A stretch of 44,764 bases of DNA from positions 1 to 44,764 of the forward strand of contig DIVD01000053.1 in NCBI GenBank assembly GCA_002423245.1, written 5' to 3'. Of this stretch, positions 1 through 7,146 are shown piece by piece (position 1 is the first letter of the stretch; the number at the start of each line of letters is the position of its first letter). Under the pieces are notes generated by a model. It worked only from the letters and a program-made list of their open reading frames with translations, was not told the DNA's origin and ran no database searches. Source of the stretch: Rhodobacteraceae bacterium UBA6141 (GTDB taxonomy: Bacteria; Pseudomonadota; Alphaproteobacteria; Rhodobacterales; Rhodobacteraceae). Made by a program: the position numbers and the translations under genes.

Positions 1-10
1 TGGGAGTTGT

Positions 11-349
11 TCAGGGCGAACTACTGAGCCGCTCGGCGAGCCTGCAAACATGCTCGGCGCGATCAAGCAAAGTTTCAGGCCAGGATTCCAGTTCCTCGTC
101 AAGAACCTCCGCTACTTCGCCTTCTTTGCCTGACAGCAGCCCCCGCCCCACACCGTATGCCCTAAATATCTGGCGCACGGTCAACGGGTTTATTTTCCCG
201 TCGGGTGTTCTTATCCGCTTGTGGAACAGACCGTCACTGCCCCACCAATGTCGAAGATGCTCTGTGACCGCGGGGCGAACGTAACGGCGGCATTCCTTGA
301 TCGGATCCATATACACGTTCCGCAGCCCCAACCATACAAAGCGCGTCAA
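11..349 (-). CDS. Small orphan hypothetical protein
   Basis: An open frame of 112 residues starts with TTG; an internal ATG at 310 would give 99 residues and has a weak GGAA upstream. I recognise no family. The protein is soluble, mixed-charge and Trp-containing, with a basic first half and an acidic, Leu-rich helical tail near its C-terminus (GEVAEVLDEELES, then an Arg/Leu-rich helix). There is no signal peptide or membrane segment. Its base composition is visibly less GC-rich than the flanking choV gene, which may indicate acquired DNA. It lies in the same frame as the choV TAG stop, with no intervening stop, but this looks coincidental. Start choice and reality are both uncertain. Confidence 0.45.
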   Translation of the reverse strand: MTRFVWLGLRNVYMDPIKECRRYVRPAVTEHLRHWWGSDGLFHKRIRTPDGKINPLTVRQIFRAYGVGRGLLSGKEGEVAEVLDEELESWPETLLDRAEHVCRLAERLSSSP

Positions 350-394
350 ATTTGACGCTGCCCGCGATCGCCTGTCAAGGATGTGCGGTGTATT

Positions 395-1399
395 CTATAC
401 TGCGATCAGCCGCGCGATCACGCCTTCACGGGTGACGCGGCCGCCGCCCGCCACGGCCACGGCGGGATGCAGGCGCAGATGCTCCATCACCGCGCGCACC
501 GGCAGGTCCGCCGCCACTTCGGGCGCGCCGGGCGCCTCGCCGGGTTCCCGCACATCCTCGGCCGTCAGCACGCCGAGCGGGTTCATGTGCGCCACGAAAT
601 CGGCCACGTAATCACTGGCCGGGCGGGCGATGATGTCGCGCGCGGTGCCGATCTGCACGATCCGCCCGCCGTCCATCAGCGCGATGCGGTTGCCAAGCTT
701 GAACGCCTCGTCAAGATCGTGGCTGACGAAGATGATCGTGCGCTGCAGCGTCGCCTGCAGTTCCAGCAATTCCTCCTGCAACCGCGCCCGGATCAGCGGG
801 TCGAGCGCCGAGAACGGCTCGTCCATCAGCAGGATCGGAGCTTCGGTGGCAAAGGCGCGGGCAAGGCCGACGCGCTGCTGCATCCCGCCCGACAACTCGC
901 CCACCCGCCGGTCGGCCCAGTCGGTCAGGCCGACCAGCGCAAGCTGTTCATCCACCTTCCTGCGACGGTCCGCGGCGGGCATCCCGGCAAGCTCCAGCCC
1001 CAGCCCGACATTCTCGCGGACGCTGCGCCAGGGCAGCAGGGCGAACTGCTGGAACACCATCGCCACCCGCGACAGGCGCAGCCGGCGCAGGGTTCCCGCA
1101 TCGGCCGTGGTGACGCTGACCATGCGCTTGCCGTCATTGACCCGCACCTCGCCGCGGCAGACCGGGTTCAGACCGTTGACCGCGCGCAGCAGCGTGGACT
1201 TGCCCGACCCCGACAGCCCCATCAGCACCACGATCTCGCCTTCCGCCACCGACAGCGAGCAGTCGTGCACCCCCAGCACCTGACCGCTGGCCTGCTGCAC
1301 CTCGGAGCGCGTGCTTCCCTCGTCCATCAGCGACAGCGCCACATCGGGCTTGTCACCGAACACGATGGAGACATTGTCGAATTCCACCGCGACGGTCAT
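395..1399 (-). CDS. choV: Choline ABC transporter ATPase ChoV
   Basis: This is the ATP-hydrolysing subunit of a choline/quaternary amine importer of the ProV/OpuAA type. Walker A (GLSGSGKST) lies at residues 61-69. It is followed by the Q-loop FQQFALLPW, the signature LSGGMQQRVG, Walker B with LLMDEPFSALDP, and the switch His in FVSHDLDEA. The C-terminal 80 residues retain only a short CBS-like segment, so the protein (334 aa) is shorter than E. coli ProV (about 400 aa) and similar to rhizobial ChoV. The ATG overlaps the choW stop (ATGA), which indicates translational coupling. With choX and choW it forms the uptake half of the locus that feeds the divergent betICBA operon. Confidence 0.93.
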   Translation of the reverse strand: MTVAVEFDNVSIVFGDKPDVALSLMDEGSTRSEVQQASGQVLGVHDCSLSVAEGEIVVLMGLSGSGKSTLLRAVNGLNPVCRGEVRVNDGKRMVSVTTADAGTLRRLRLSRVAMVFQQFALLPWRSVRENVGLGLELAGMPAADRRRKVDEQLALVGLTDWADRRVGELSGGMQQRVGLARAFATEAPILLMDEPFSALDPLIRARLQEELLELQATLQRTIIFVSHDLDEAFKLGNRIALMDGGRIVQIGTARDIIARPASDYVADFVAHMNPLGVLTAEDVREPGEAPGAPEVAADLPVRAVMEHLRLHPAVAVAGGGRVTREGVIARLIAV

Positions 1400-2265
1400 T
1401 TCCTGCGCTCCATCTTCAGCATCCGGTCAAGGATGATCGCCACCACCACGATGATGAACCCCGATTCGAACCCCAGCGCGGTGTTGACCGAGTTCAGCGC
1501 CCGCACCACCGGCACGCCCAGCCCGTTGGCCCCGACCATCGCCGCGATCACCACCATCGACAGCGACAGCATGATCGCCTGCGTCAGCCCCGCCATGATC
1601 TGCGGCAGCGCCCAGGGCAGTTCCACCTTCCACAGCCTCTGCGTCGGGGTGGCGCCGAAGGCCGTCGCCGCCTCCATCAGCGCCGGCGGGGTCGAGGCGA
1701 TGCCCAGATGCGTCAGCCGGATCGGCGCCGGCAGCACGAAGATCACCGTGGCGATCAGCCCCGGCACCATGCCAAGCCCGAAGAACACGATCGCCGGGAT
1801 CAGGTAGACGAAGGTGGGCAGCGTCTGCATCAGGTCCAGCACCGGCGCCATGCCCCTGTAAAGCCGGGGCCGGTGCGCCGCCGCAATGCCGATCGGCACG
1901 CCAAGCGCCATGCACACGAAGCACGAGAACAGGATCAGCGTCAGGCTCTGCATCGTCTCGTCCCAGTAGCCCTGGTTGAGGATGAACAGAAAGCCGAGCG
2001 CCACCAGCAGGCAGGTCTTCCAGTTGCGCTGCAAGGCCCATGTCAGCGCCACGAACAGCGCGATGAGCAGCAGCGGCGGGACGCCTTGCAGCACGAACAG
2101 CATGCCGTCGATCGCCGCCCCCAGCGCCGCGCCGATCAGGTCGAACAGCGGGCCGCCATGGGCGTTCAGCCAGTCGAAGACGCGTCTTGCCCAGGCGCCT
2201 ACGGGAATCTTCTGGGTCAGCCAGTGGGTCAGCCAGTGGGTCAGCCAGTGGGTCAGCCAGTCCAT
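1396..2265 (-). CDS. choW: Choline ABC transporter permease ChoW
   Basis: This is the inner-membrane permease of the choline importer (OpuAB/ProW family), with a BPD_transp_1 domain. The frame is open further upstream, but the ATG at 2265 is preceded by a good AAGGGGAGA and gives 289 residues, close to the rhizobial ChoW length. The coupling helix motif (EAATAFGATPTQRLWKVELP) is intact, and about six transmembrane segments follow a cytoplasmic N-terminus. Residues 3-18 are WLTH repeated three times then WLTQ, encoded by a 12-bp tandem repeat directly after the start codon. This N-terminal extension is odd for the family. The gene is separated from choX by 164 bp in which I see no gene, and is coupled to choV by ATGA. 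Confidence 0.92.
   Translation of the reverse strand: MDWLTHWLTHWLTHWLTQKIPVGAWARRVFDWLNAHGGPLFDLIGAALGAAIDGMLFVLQGVPPLLLIALFVALTWALQRNWKTCLLVALGFLFILNQGYWDETMQSLTLILFSCFVCMALGVPIGIAAAHRPRLYRGMAPVLDLMQTLPTFVYLIPAIVFFGLGMVPGLIATVIFVLPAPIRLTHLGIASTPPALMEAATAFGATPTQRLWKVELPWALPQIMAGLTQAIMLSLSMVVIAAMVGANGLGVPVVRALNSVNTALGFESGFIIVVVAIILDRMLKMERRK
2213..2260 (-). repeat. 12-bp tandem repeat, four units, start of choW
   Basis: The unit CCAGTGGGTCAG (plus-strand reading) is repeated about four times without a mismatch in the core units. It encodes Trp-Leu-Thr-His/Gln repeats at residues 3-18 of ChoW. The unit is a multiple of three, so copy-number change would keep the frame and alter only the length of the N-terminus. 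Confidence 0.95.
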
Positions 2266-2429
2266 CGGGCGCGCGTCTCCCCTTGCGAGCGGGTGGAAAT
2301 GGGGGCCATGAATCCCGGCGATGCGGGCGGTTTGCCGCAACGGCCGGGCTGGCGGGCGCGCGCATCCTGCGCCAGGGGCTGCGCCGCGCAAAGGTCCGGG
2401 CGCCGCCCCCTTCCGCCGTTACCTGCGGC

Positions 2430-3356
2430 TCACAGGCCCATCGCGTCCTTGACGGCGGCAAGCCCGTCGCTGCCATCCCTGGTGCTGACGCCGTCCAGCC
2501 AGTCCTCCAGCGCCGCCGGGTTCGCCCTGATCCATTGGGCGACCGCCGCGTCAGGCTCTGCGCCCTTGTCGAGGATCTCGCCCATGATCTGGTTTTCCAT
2601 CTCCAGCGAGAAGGTCATGTTCTTCAGCAGCGCGCCCACGCCCGGGCATTCCTCAAGATAGCCCTTGCGCGCCACGGTCTGCACGATGCCCGCCCCGCCA
2701 AAGAACTCCTCGCCGCCGGTCAGGTAGGTCAGCTCGAAATTGGCGTTCATCGGATGCGGCGCCCAGCCAAGGAACACCACGCCCTCCTTCTTGGGGTAGA
2801 GGCGCGAGACCTGCGCCAGCATCCCCTGTTCCGAGCTTTCGACGACCTGGAACCCCTCGAAGAGGCCGCCGGGCCCGGTCAGGCTGATCAGGTAGGTGTT
2901 GCCTTCGTTGCCCGGCTCGATCCCGTAGATCTTGCCGTCAAGCTCGTCCTTGAAGCGGGGGACATCGGCATAGGTCTTCAGGCCCTTTTCGGCAAGATAG
3001 GTGGGCACGGCCAGCGTGTACTGGGTGCCCTCGAGGTTGGTGCCGACCACTTCGATCGCGCCCGACTCGAGATAGGGCCTGATCGCGCTTTCCTGCGCCG
3101 GCATCCAGTTGCCGAGAAACACGTCCACATCGCCTGCTTCGAGCGCGGCGAAGGTGACGGGCACCGACAGCACCTTCACGTCCACATCATAGCCAAGCGC
3201 GGTGAGCACCTGCTTGGCGGCCGAGGTGGTGACGGTGATGTCGGTCCAGCCGACATCCGAGAAGGTGACGCTATCGCAATCCGCTGCCGCGGCCGGGCCG
3301 GCGGCAAGAAGGGCAAGGGCCGAAGCGGCGAGGGCGGAGGTAACGGTCTTTTTCAT
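2430..3356 (-). CDS. choX: Choline-binding periplasmic protein ChoX
   Basis: This is the substrate-binding protein of the choline importer (OpuAC/ChoX family, cluster F), 308 aa. The start at 3356 gives a typical Sec signal peptide (MKKTVTSALAASALALLAAG, cleavage after AAAA) and has AGGGAG upstream; the longer frame to 3422 lacks these. Aromatic residues expected for the quaternary-ammonium cage are present (VGWTD, GNWMPAQ, GWAPHPMN), as is the EPGNEGNTY stretch. It is the first gene of the leftward choXWV operon and diverges from betI across an intergenic region with a perfect palindrome, so choline-dependent BetI control is expected. Confidence 0.93.
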   Translation of the reverse strand: MKKTVTSALAASALALLAAGPAAAADCDSVTFSDVGWTDITVTTSAAKQVLTALGYDVDVKVLSVPVTFAALEAGDVDVFLGNWMPAQESAIRPYLESGAIEVVGTNLEGTQYTLAVPTYLAEKGLKTYADVPRFKDELDGKIYGIEPGNEGNTYLISLTGPGGLFEGFQVVESSEQGMLAQVSRLYPKKEGVVFLGWAPHPMNANFELTYLTGGEEFFGGAGIVQTVARKGYLEECPGVGALLKNMTFSLEMENQIMGEILDKGAEPDAAVAQWIRANPAALEDWLDGVSTRDGSDGLAAVKDAMGL

Positions 3357-3407
3357 CTGGCGCTCCCTGTGCGTCATTGTGGCTGGTTCGGGTGTGACCC
3401 CGTTTCC

Positions 3408-3425
3408 TGATTGACGAGTCAATCA
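3408..3425. promoter_or_regulatory. Candidate BetI operator palindrome
   Basis: TGATTGAC-GA-GTCAATCA is a perfect inverted repeat with 8-bp arms and a 2-bp centre, between the divergent choX and betI starts. Size and symmetry suit a TetR-family dimer, and TGATTGA/TCAATCA half-sites resemble BetI boxes of proteobacteria. One site could control both operons. Binding itself is inferred. Confidence 0.7.
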
Positions 3426-3468
3426 ACCCGCCCCTAAGATGGGGCTGCAAAAGTTTCCCGGGCTTTTC

Positions 3469-4056
3469 ATGGCGCGCACCTCGGCAGAGCCACTTCGGCG
3501 GAAAGAAATCGTCGAGGCGACCATACAGCAGATCGGGCTGACGGGAACCCTCGAGGTGACGGTTGCGCAGATCGCGCGGCGCGCAGGCGTGTCCTCTGCC
3601 TTGGTGCATCACTATTTCGGCTCCAAGGAGGCGATCTTCCTGGCGGTGATGCGGCATGTGCTGGCGCTTTACGGCGCCGAGGTGCGGGGCGCGCTGGCGG
3701 GCGCGCATCAGCCGCGGGCGCGGCTCGAGGCGCTGGTGCTGGTGTCCTTCTCGGGCGCGAACTTCCGCCGCGAAAACATTGCGGCGTGGCTGAATTTCTA
3801 CGTTCTGGCCCAGACGATGCCCGAGGCGCGGCGGCTCCTGCACATCTACCGCCGCCGCCTGAACTCCAACCTCGCCCATGCGCTGCGCCCGCTGGTCGGC
3901 GCGCGGGCGCCGCTGGTGGCCGAGCGACTGGGCGCGCTGATCGACGGCGTCTATCTGCGGCAGGCGCTGGACCAGAAGGCGCCCGACCGCGAGGCGGCGG
4001 CGGCGCTGGTGCTTGGCGGCCTTGATGCCGAACTTCTGCAAGGAACCTGCCCATGA
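3469..4056 (+). CDS. betI: TetR-family choline-responsive repressor BetI
   Basis: This repressor releases the bet and cho promoters when choline is present. The start at 3469 (MARTSAEP) gives 195 residues, the same length as E. coli BetI; an upstream ATG at 3439 would add ten residues, and neither has a clear Shine-Dalgarno. The TetR helix-turn-helix is clear at about residues 20-60 (TVAQIARRAGVSSALVHHYF, then SKEAIF), and the C-terminal ligand domain contains AALIDGVYLRQAL-like BetI text. It is the first gene of betICBA and its stop overlaps the betC start (ATGA). Autoregulation through the palindrome at 3408-3425 is likely. Confidence 0.93.
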   Translation: MARTSAEPLRRKEIVEATIQQIGLTGTLEVTVAQIARRAGVSSALVHHYFGSKEAIFLAVMRHVLALYGAEVRGALAGAHQPRARLEALVLVSFSGANFRRENIAAWLNFYVLAQTMPEARRLLHIYRRRLNSNLAHALRPLVGARAPLVAERLGALIDGVYLRQALDQKAPDREAAAALVLGGLDAELLQGTCP

Positions 4057-5573
4057 CCCGCCCGATTATCCTGCCAAATATCCTGATCGTGATGGTGGAC
4101 CAGCTTGCCGGAACGCTGTTCCCGGACGGCCCCGCCGACTGGCTGCACGCGCCGAACCTGAAGCGGCTGGCGGCGCGGTCGGTGCGATTCGCCAATGCCT
4201 ATACCGCCTCGCCGCTCTGCGCGCCGGCCCGCGCCTCGTTCATGTCGGGGCAACTGCCCTCGCGCACCGGGGTCTATGACAACGCGGCGGAATTCCGCTC
4301 CGACATCCCGACCTTTGCCCATCACCTGCGCCGGGCGGGCTATCTCACCACGCTGTCGGGCAAGATGCATTTCGTCGGCCCCGACCAACTGCACGGCTTC
4401 GAGGAGCGGCTGACCACCGACATCTACCCCGCCGATTTCGGCTGGACCCCGGACTATCGCAAGCCGGGCGAGCGCATCGACTGGTGGTATCACAACATGG
4501 GCTCGGTGACCGGCGCGGGCGTGGCCGAGATCACCAACCAGCTGGAATATGATGACGACGTGGCGCATCAGGCGCGGGCGAAGATTTACGAGCTGTCGCG
4601 CGGGCTGGACCCGCGGCCCTGGATGCTGACGGTCAGCTTCACCCATCCGCATGACCCCTATGTCGCGCGCAGGCGCTACTGGGATCTCTACGAGGGCTGC
4701 GAACACCTGATGCCGGATGTGGCGCCGATTGACTATTCCGAACAGGATCCCCATTCGAGGCGGATCCTCGATGCCTCGGACTGGCAGAAATACGACATTT
4801 CGGACGATATGATCCGCCGCGCGCGCCGCGCCTGTTTCGCCAACATCTCCTATTGCGACGACAGGATCGGCGAGATCCTTCAGACGCTGGAGGATACCCG
4901 GCAGGAGGCGATCGTGATCTTCCTGTCCGACCATGGCGACATGCTGGGCGAACGCGGGCTGTGGTTCAAGATGACCTTCTTCGACCCATCGTCGCGCGTG
5001 CCGCTGATGATCTCGGCGCCGGGCCTCGCGCCGGGGCGGGTGGACGATCCCGTCTCGACGCTCGACGTGACGCCGACGCTGTGCGATCTCGCCGGCGTGT
5101 CGATGGAGGAGGTGATGCCCTGGACCGACGGGCAAAGCCTGCTGCCGCTGGCCGAGGGGCATCGCCGCACCGAGGCGGTGGCGATGGAATACGCAGCCGA
5201 GGCCAGCAACGCCCCGCTTGTCTCGCTGCGCAAGGGCCGCTGGAAGCTGAACCTGTGCAGGCTCGACCCCGACCAGCTGTTCGACCTCGAGGCCGACCCG
5301 CATGAATTGTGCAACCTCGCCGAGAGCCCCGACCATCAGGCGACGCTTGCCGAGCTGAAGTTCGAGGCGGCGGCGCGATGGGATCTGGAACGCTTCGACG
5401 CGGAGGTGCGCGCCAGCCAGGCCCGGCGTCGGCTGGTCTACCAGGCGCTGCGGCAGGGCGGCTATTACCCTTGGGACTATCAGCCGCTGAAAAAGGCGTC
5501 CGAGCAATACATGCGCAACCACATGGACCTGAACATCCTCGAAGAAAGCAAACGCTTTCCGCGCGGCGAGTAG
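4053..5573 (+). CDS. betC: Choline-sulfatase BetC
   Basis: This type I sulfatase hydrolyses choline-O-sulfate to choline and sulfate (506 aa). The metal-binding NILIVMVDQ motif starts at residue 9, and the sulfatase signature LCAPARAS places Cys56, which must be converted to formylglycine. SGKMHFVG and LSDHGDMLGERG supply the other metal and sulfate contacts. The C-terminal WDLERFDAEVRASQARRR region is typical of choline-sulfatases rather than arylsulfatases. The ATG overlaps the betI stop and has AAGGA upstream. Its presence shows that choline-O-sulfate is a substrate for this locus. No formylglycine-generating enzyme is visible in the window. Confidence 0.95.
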   Translation: MTRPIILPNILIVMVDQLAGTLFPDGPADWLHAPNLKRLAARSVRFANAYTASPLCAPARASFMSGQLPSRTGVYDNAAEFRSDIPTFAHHLRRAGYLTTLSGKMHFVGPDQLHGFEERLTTDIYPADFGWTPDYRKPGERIDWWYHNMGSVTGAGVAEITNQLEYDDDVAHQARAKIYELSRGLDPRPWMLTVSFTHPHDPYVARRRYWDLYEGCEHLMPDVAPIDYSEQDPHSRRILDASDWQKYDISDDMIRRARRACFANISYCDDRIGEILQTLEDTRQEAIVIFLSDHGDMLGERGLWFKMTFFDPSSRVPLMISAPGLAPGRVDDPVSTLDVTPTLCDLAGVSMEEVMPWTDGQSLLPLAEGHRRTEAVAMEYAAEASNAPLVSLRKGRWKLNLCRLDPDQLFDLEADPHELCNLAESPDHQATLAELKFEAAARWDLERFDAEVRASQARRRLVYQALRQGGYYPWDYQPLKKASEQYMRNHMDLNILEESKRFPRGE

Positions 5574-5625
5574 TTGCCGCGGCTAGCCCATGCGGCGCGC
5601 AACGCCCCCATCCACCGGAGCCCCC

Positions 5626-7086
5626 ATGACCCTGATCGCCCAGCCCAAGGCCAGCCATTTCATCGACGGCGCCCCTGCCGAGGACGGCGCCGGGGCGGTC
5701 ATCGAGGTGGTCTTCCCCGGCACCGGCGAGGTGATCGCCCGCCTGCACGAGGCGACGCCGGCCATCCTCGAGGCGGCGCTTGCCTCTGCCGCGCGGGCGC
5801 AAAAGGACTGGGCGGCGCGCAGGCCGGTGGAACGCGCCCGCATCCTGCACCGCGCCGCAGCGCTGATCCGCGAGCGGAATGCCGAGCTTTCGGCGCTGGA
5901 AACGCTCGATACCGGCAAGCCGATCCAGGAAACGCTGGTCGCCGATGCCACATCGGGCGCCGACGCGCTGGAATATTTCGCCGGGCTCGCGCCCGCGGTG
6001 ACGGGCGAGACCGTGCCGCTGGGGCGCGATTTCGTCTATACGATCCGCGAGCCGCTGGGGGTCTGCGTCGGCATCGGCGCCTGGAACTATCCCACGCAGA
6101 TCGCCTGCTGGAAATCGGCCCCCGCGCTCGCCTTCGGCAATGCGATGGTGTTCAAGCCTTCGGAAACCACGCCGCTCTGCACGATGAAGCTGGCCGAGAT
6201 CTATGTCGAGGCGGGGCTGCCTGCCGGCCTGTTCAACGTGGTGCAGGGGCGCGGCGCGGTGGGGGCCGGCCTTGTCACCGATCCGCGCGTCGCCAAGGTA
6301 TCGCTGACCGGCTCGGTCGCCACCGGGCGGCGCGTCTATGCGGCGGCGGCGGAAGGCATCCGCCATGTGACGATGGAGTTGGGCGGCAAGTCGCCGCTGA
6401 TCGTGTTCGACGATGCCGATCTCGAGGATGCGGTCGGCGCGGCGATGCTGGGCAACTTCTACTCGGCCGGGCAGATCTGCTCCAACGGCACCCGCGTCTT
6501 CGTGCAGACCGGCATCAAGGCGCGGTTTCTGGACCGGCTGAAGGCGCGGACCGAGGCGATCGTTCTGGGCGACCCGCGCGAGCCGGCGACGCAGATGGGC
6601 CCGCTGGTCAGCGCCGCGCAGCTTGACAGGGTGGCGGGCTACATCGCGGCGGGGCGGGCCGAGGGCGCGCGGCTGCTGACGGGCGGCGCGCGGGTGCTGC
6701 TGAATTCCGGCTATTACCTTCAGCCGACGGTGTTCGCGGATGTGACCGACGCCATGACCATCGCGCGGGAAGAGATTTTCGGCCCGGTGATGGCCGTGCT
6801 GGATTTCGCCAGCGAAGACGAGGTGCTGGCGCGCGCCAATGCCACCCCGTTCGGGCTGGCGGCCGGCGTATTCACCCGCGATATCGCCCGCGCGCACCGG
6901 ATGGCGGCGGGGCTGGAGGCAGGCACCTGCTGGATCAACGCCTACAACCTGACCCCGGTCGAGGCGCCCTTCGGCGGGGTCAAGCAATCGGGTGTCGGGC
7001 GCGAGAATTCGCGCGCGGCCATCGAGCATTATACGCAGGTGAAGTCGGTCTATGTCGGCATGGGTCCGGTGGACGCGCCCTACTGA
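5626..7086 (+). CDS. betB: Betaine aldehyde dehydrogenase BetB
   Basis: This enzyme oxidises betaine aldehyde to glycine betaine with NAD(P). The start at 5626 (MTLIAQPKASHFIDG) gives 486 aa, matches the N-terminus of rhizobial BetB and has CGGAG upstream; an in-frame ATG at 5590 would add twelve unlikely residues. Aldehyde dehydrogenase landmarks are intact: the GAWNYP segment, MELGGKSP with catalytic Glu251, and GQICSNGTR with nucleophile Cys285. It follows betC by 52 bp and precedes betA by 60 bp, so it lies in the same operon. A continuous choline-sulfate to choline to aldehyde to betaine route is encoded here. Confidence 0.96.
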   Translation: MTLIAQPKASHFIDGAPAEDGAGAVIEVVFPGTGEVIARLHEATPAILEAALASAARAQKDWAARRPVERARILHRAAALIRERNAELSALETLDTGKPIQETLVADATSGADALEYFAGLAPAVTGETVPLGRDFVYTIREPLGVCVGIGAWNYPTQIACWKSAPALAFGNAMVFKPSETTPLCTMKLAEIYVEAGLPAGLFNVVQGRGAVGAGLVTDPRVAKVSLTGSVATGRRVYAAAAEGIRHVTMELGGKSPLIVFDDADLEDAVGAAMLGNFYSAGQICSNGTRVFVQTGIKARFLDRLKARTEAIVLGDPREPATQMGPLVSAAQLDRVAGYIAAGRAEGARLLTGGARVLLNSGYYLQPTVFADVTDAMTIAREEIFGPVMAVLDFASEDEVLARANATPFGLAAGVFTRDIARAHRMAAGLEAGTCWINAYNLTPVEAPFGGVKQSGVGRENSRAAIEHYTQVKSVYVGMGPVDAPY

Positions 7087-7095
7087 CCGCCCGCC

Positions 7096-7140
7096 GGCCA
7101 TGAGGAAAGTGGCCATGAGGAAAGTGGCCATGAGGAAAGA
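7096..7140 (+). repeat. 15-bp tandem repeat, three units, in the betA leader
   Basis: GGCCATGAGGAAAGT is repeated three times (the last base of the third unit differs) immediately upstream of betA. Each unit carries an ATG and an AGGAAA, so three in-frame starts at 7100, 7115 and 7130 open a 21-codon ORF that ends with TGA at 7163-7165, inside betA in another frame. The repeat sits where the betA ribosome-binding site lies. Confidence 0.95.
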
Positions 7141-7146
7141 CAGGGA

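Noticed and set aside
2266..2429. A gene or terminator in the choX-choW gap
   Set aside because: The open frame there is an upstream extension of choW without a ribosome site or signal; GC-rich partial repeats are too weak to call a terminator.
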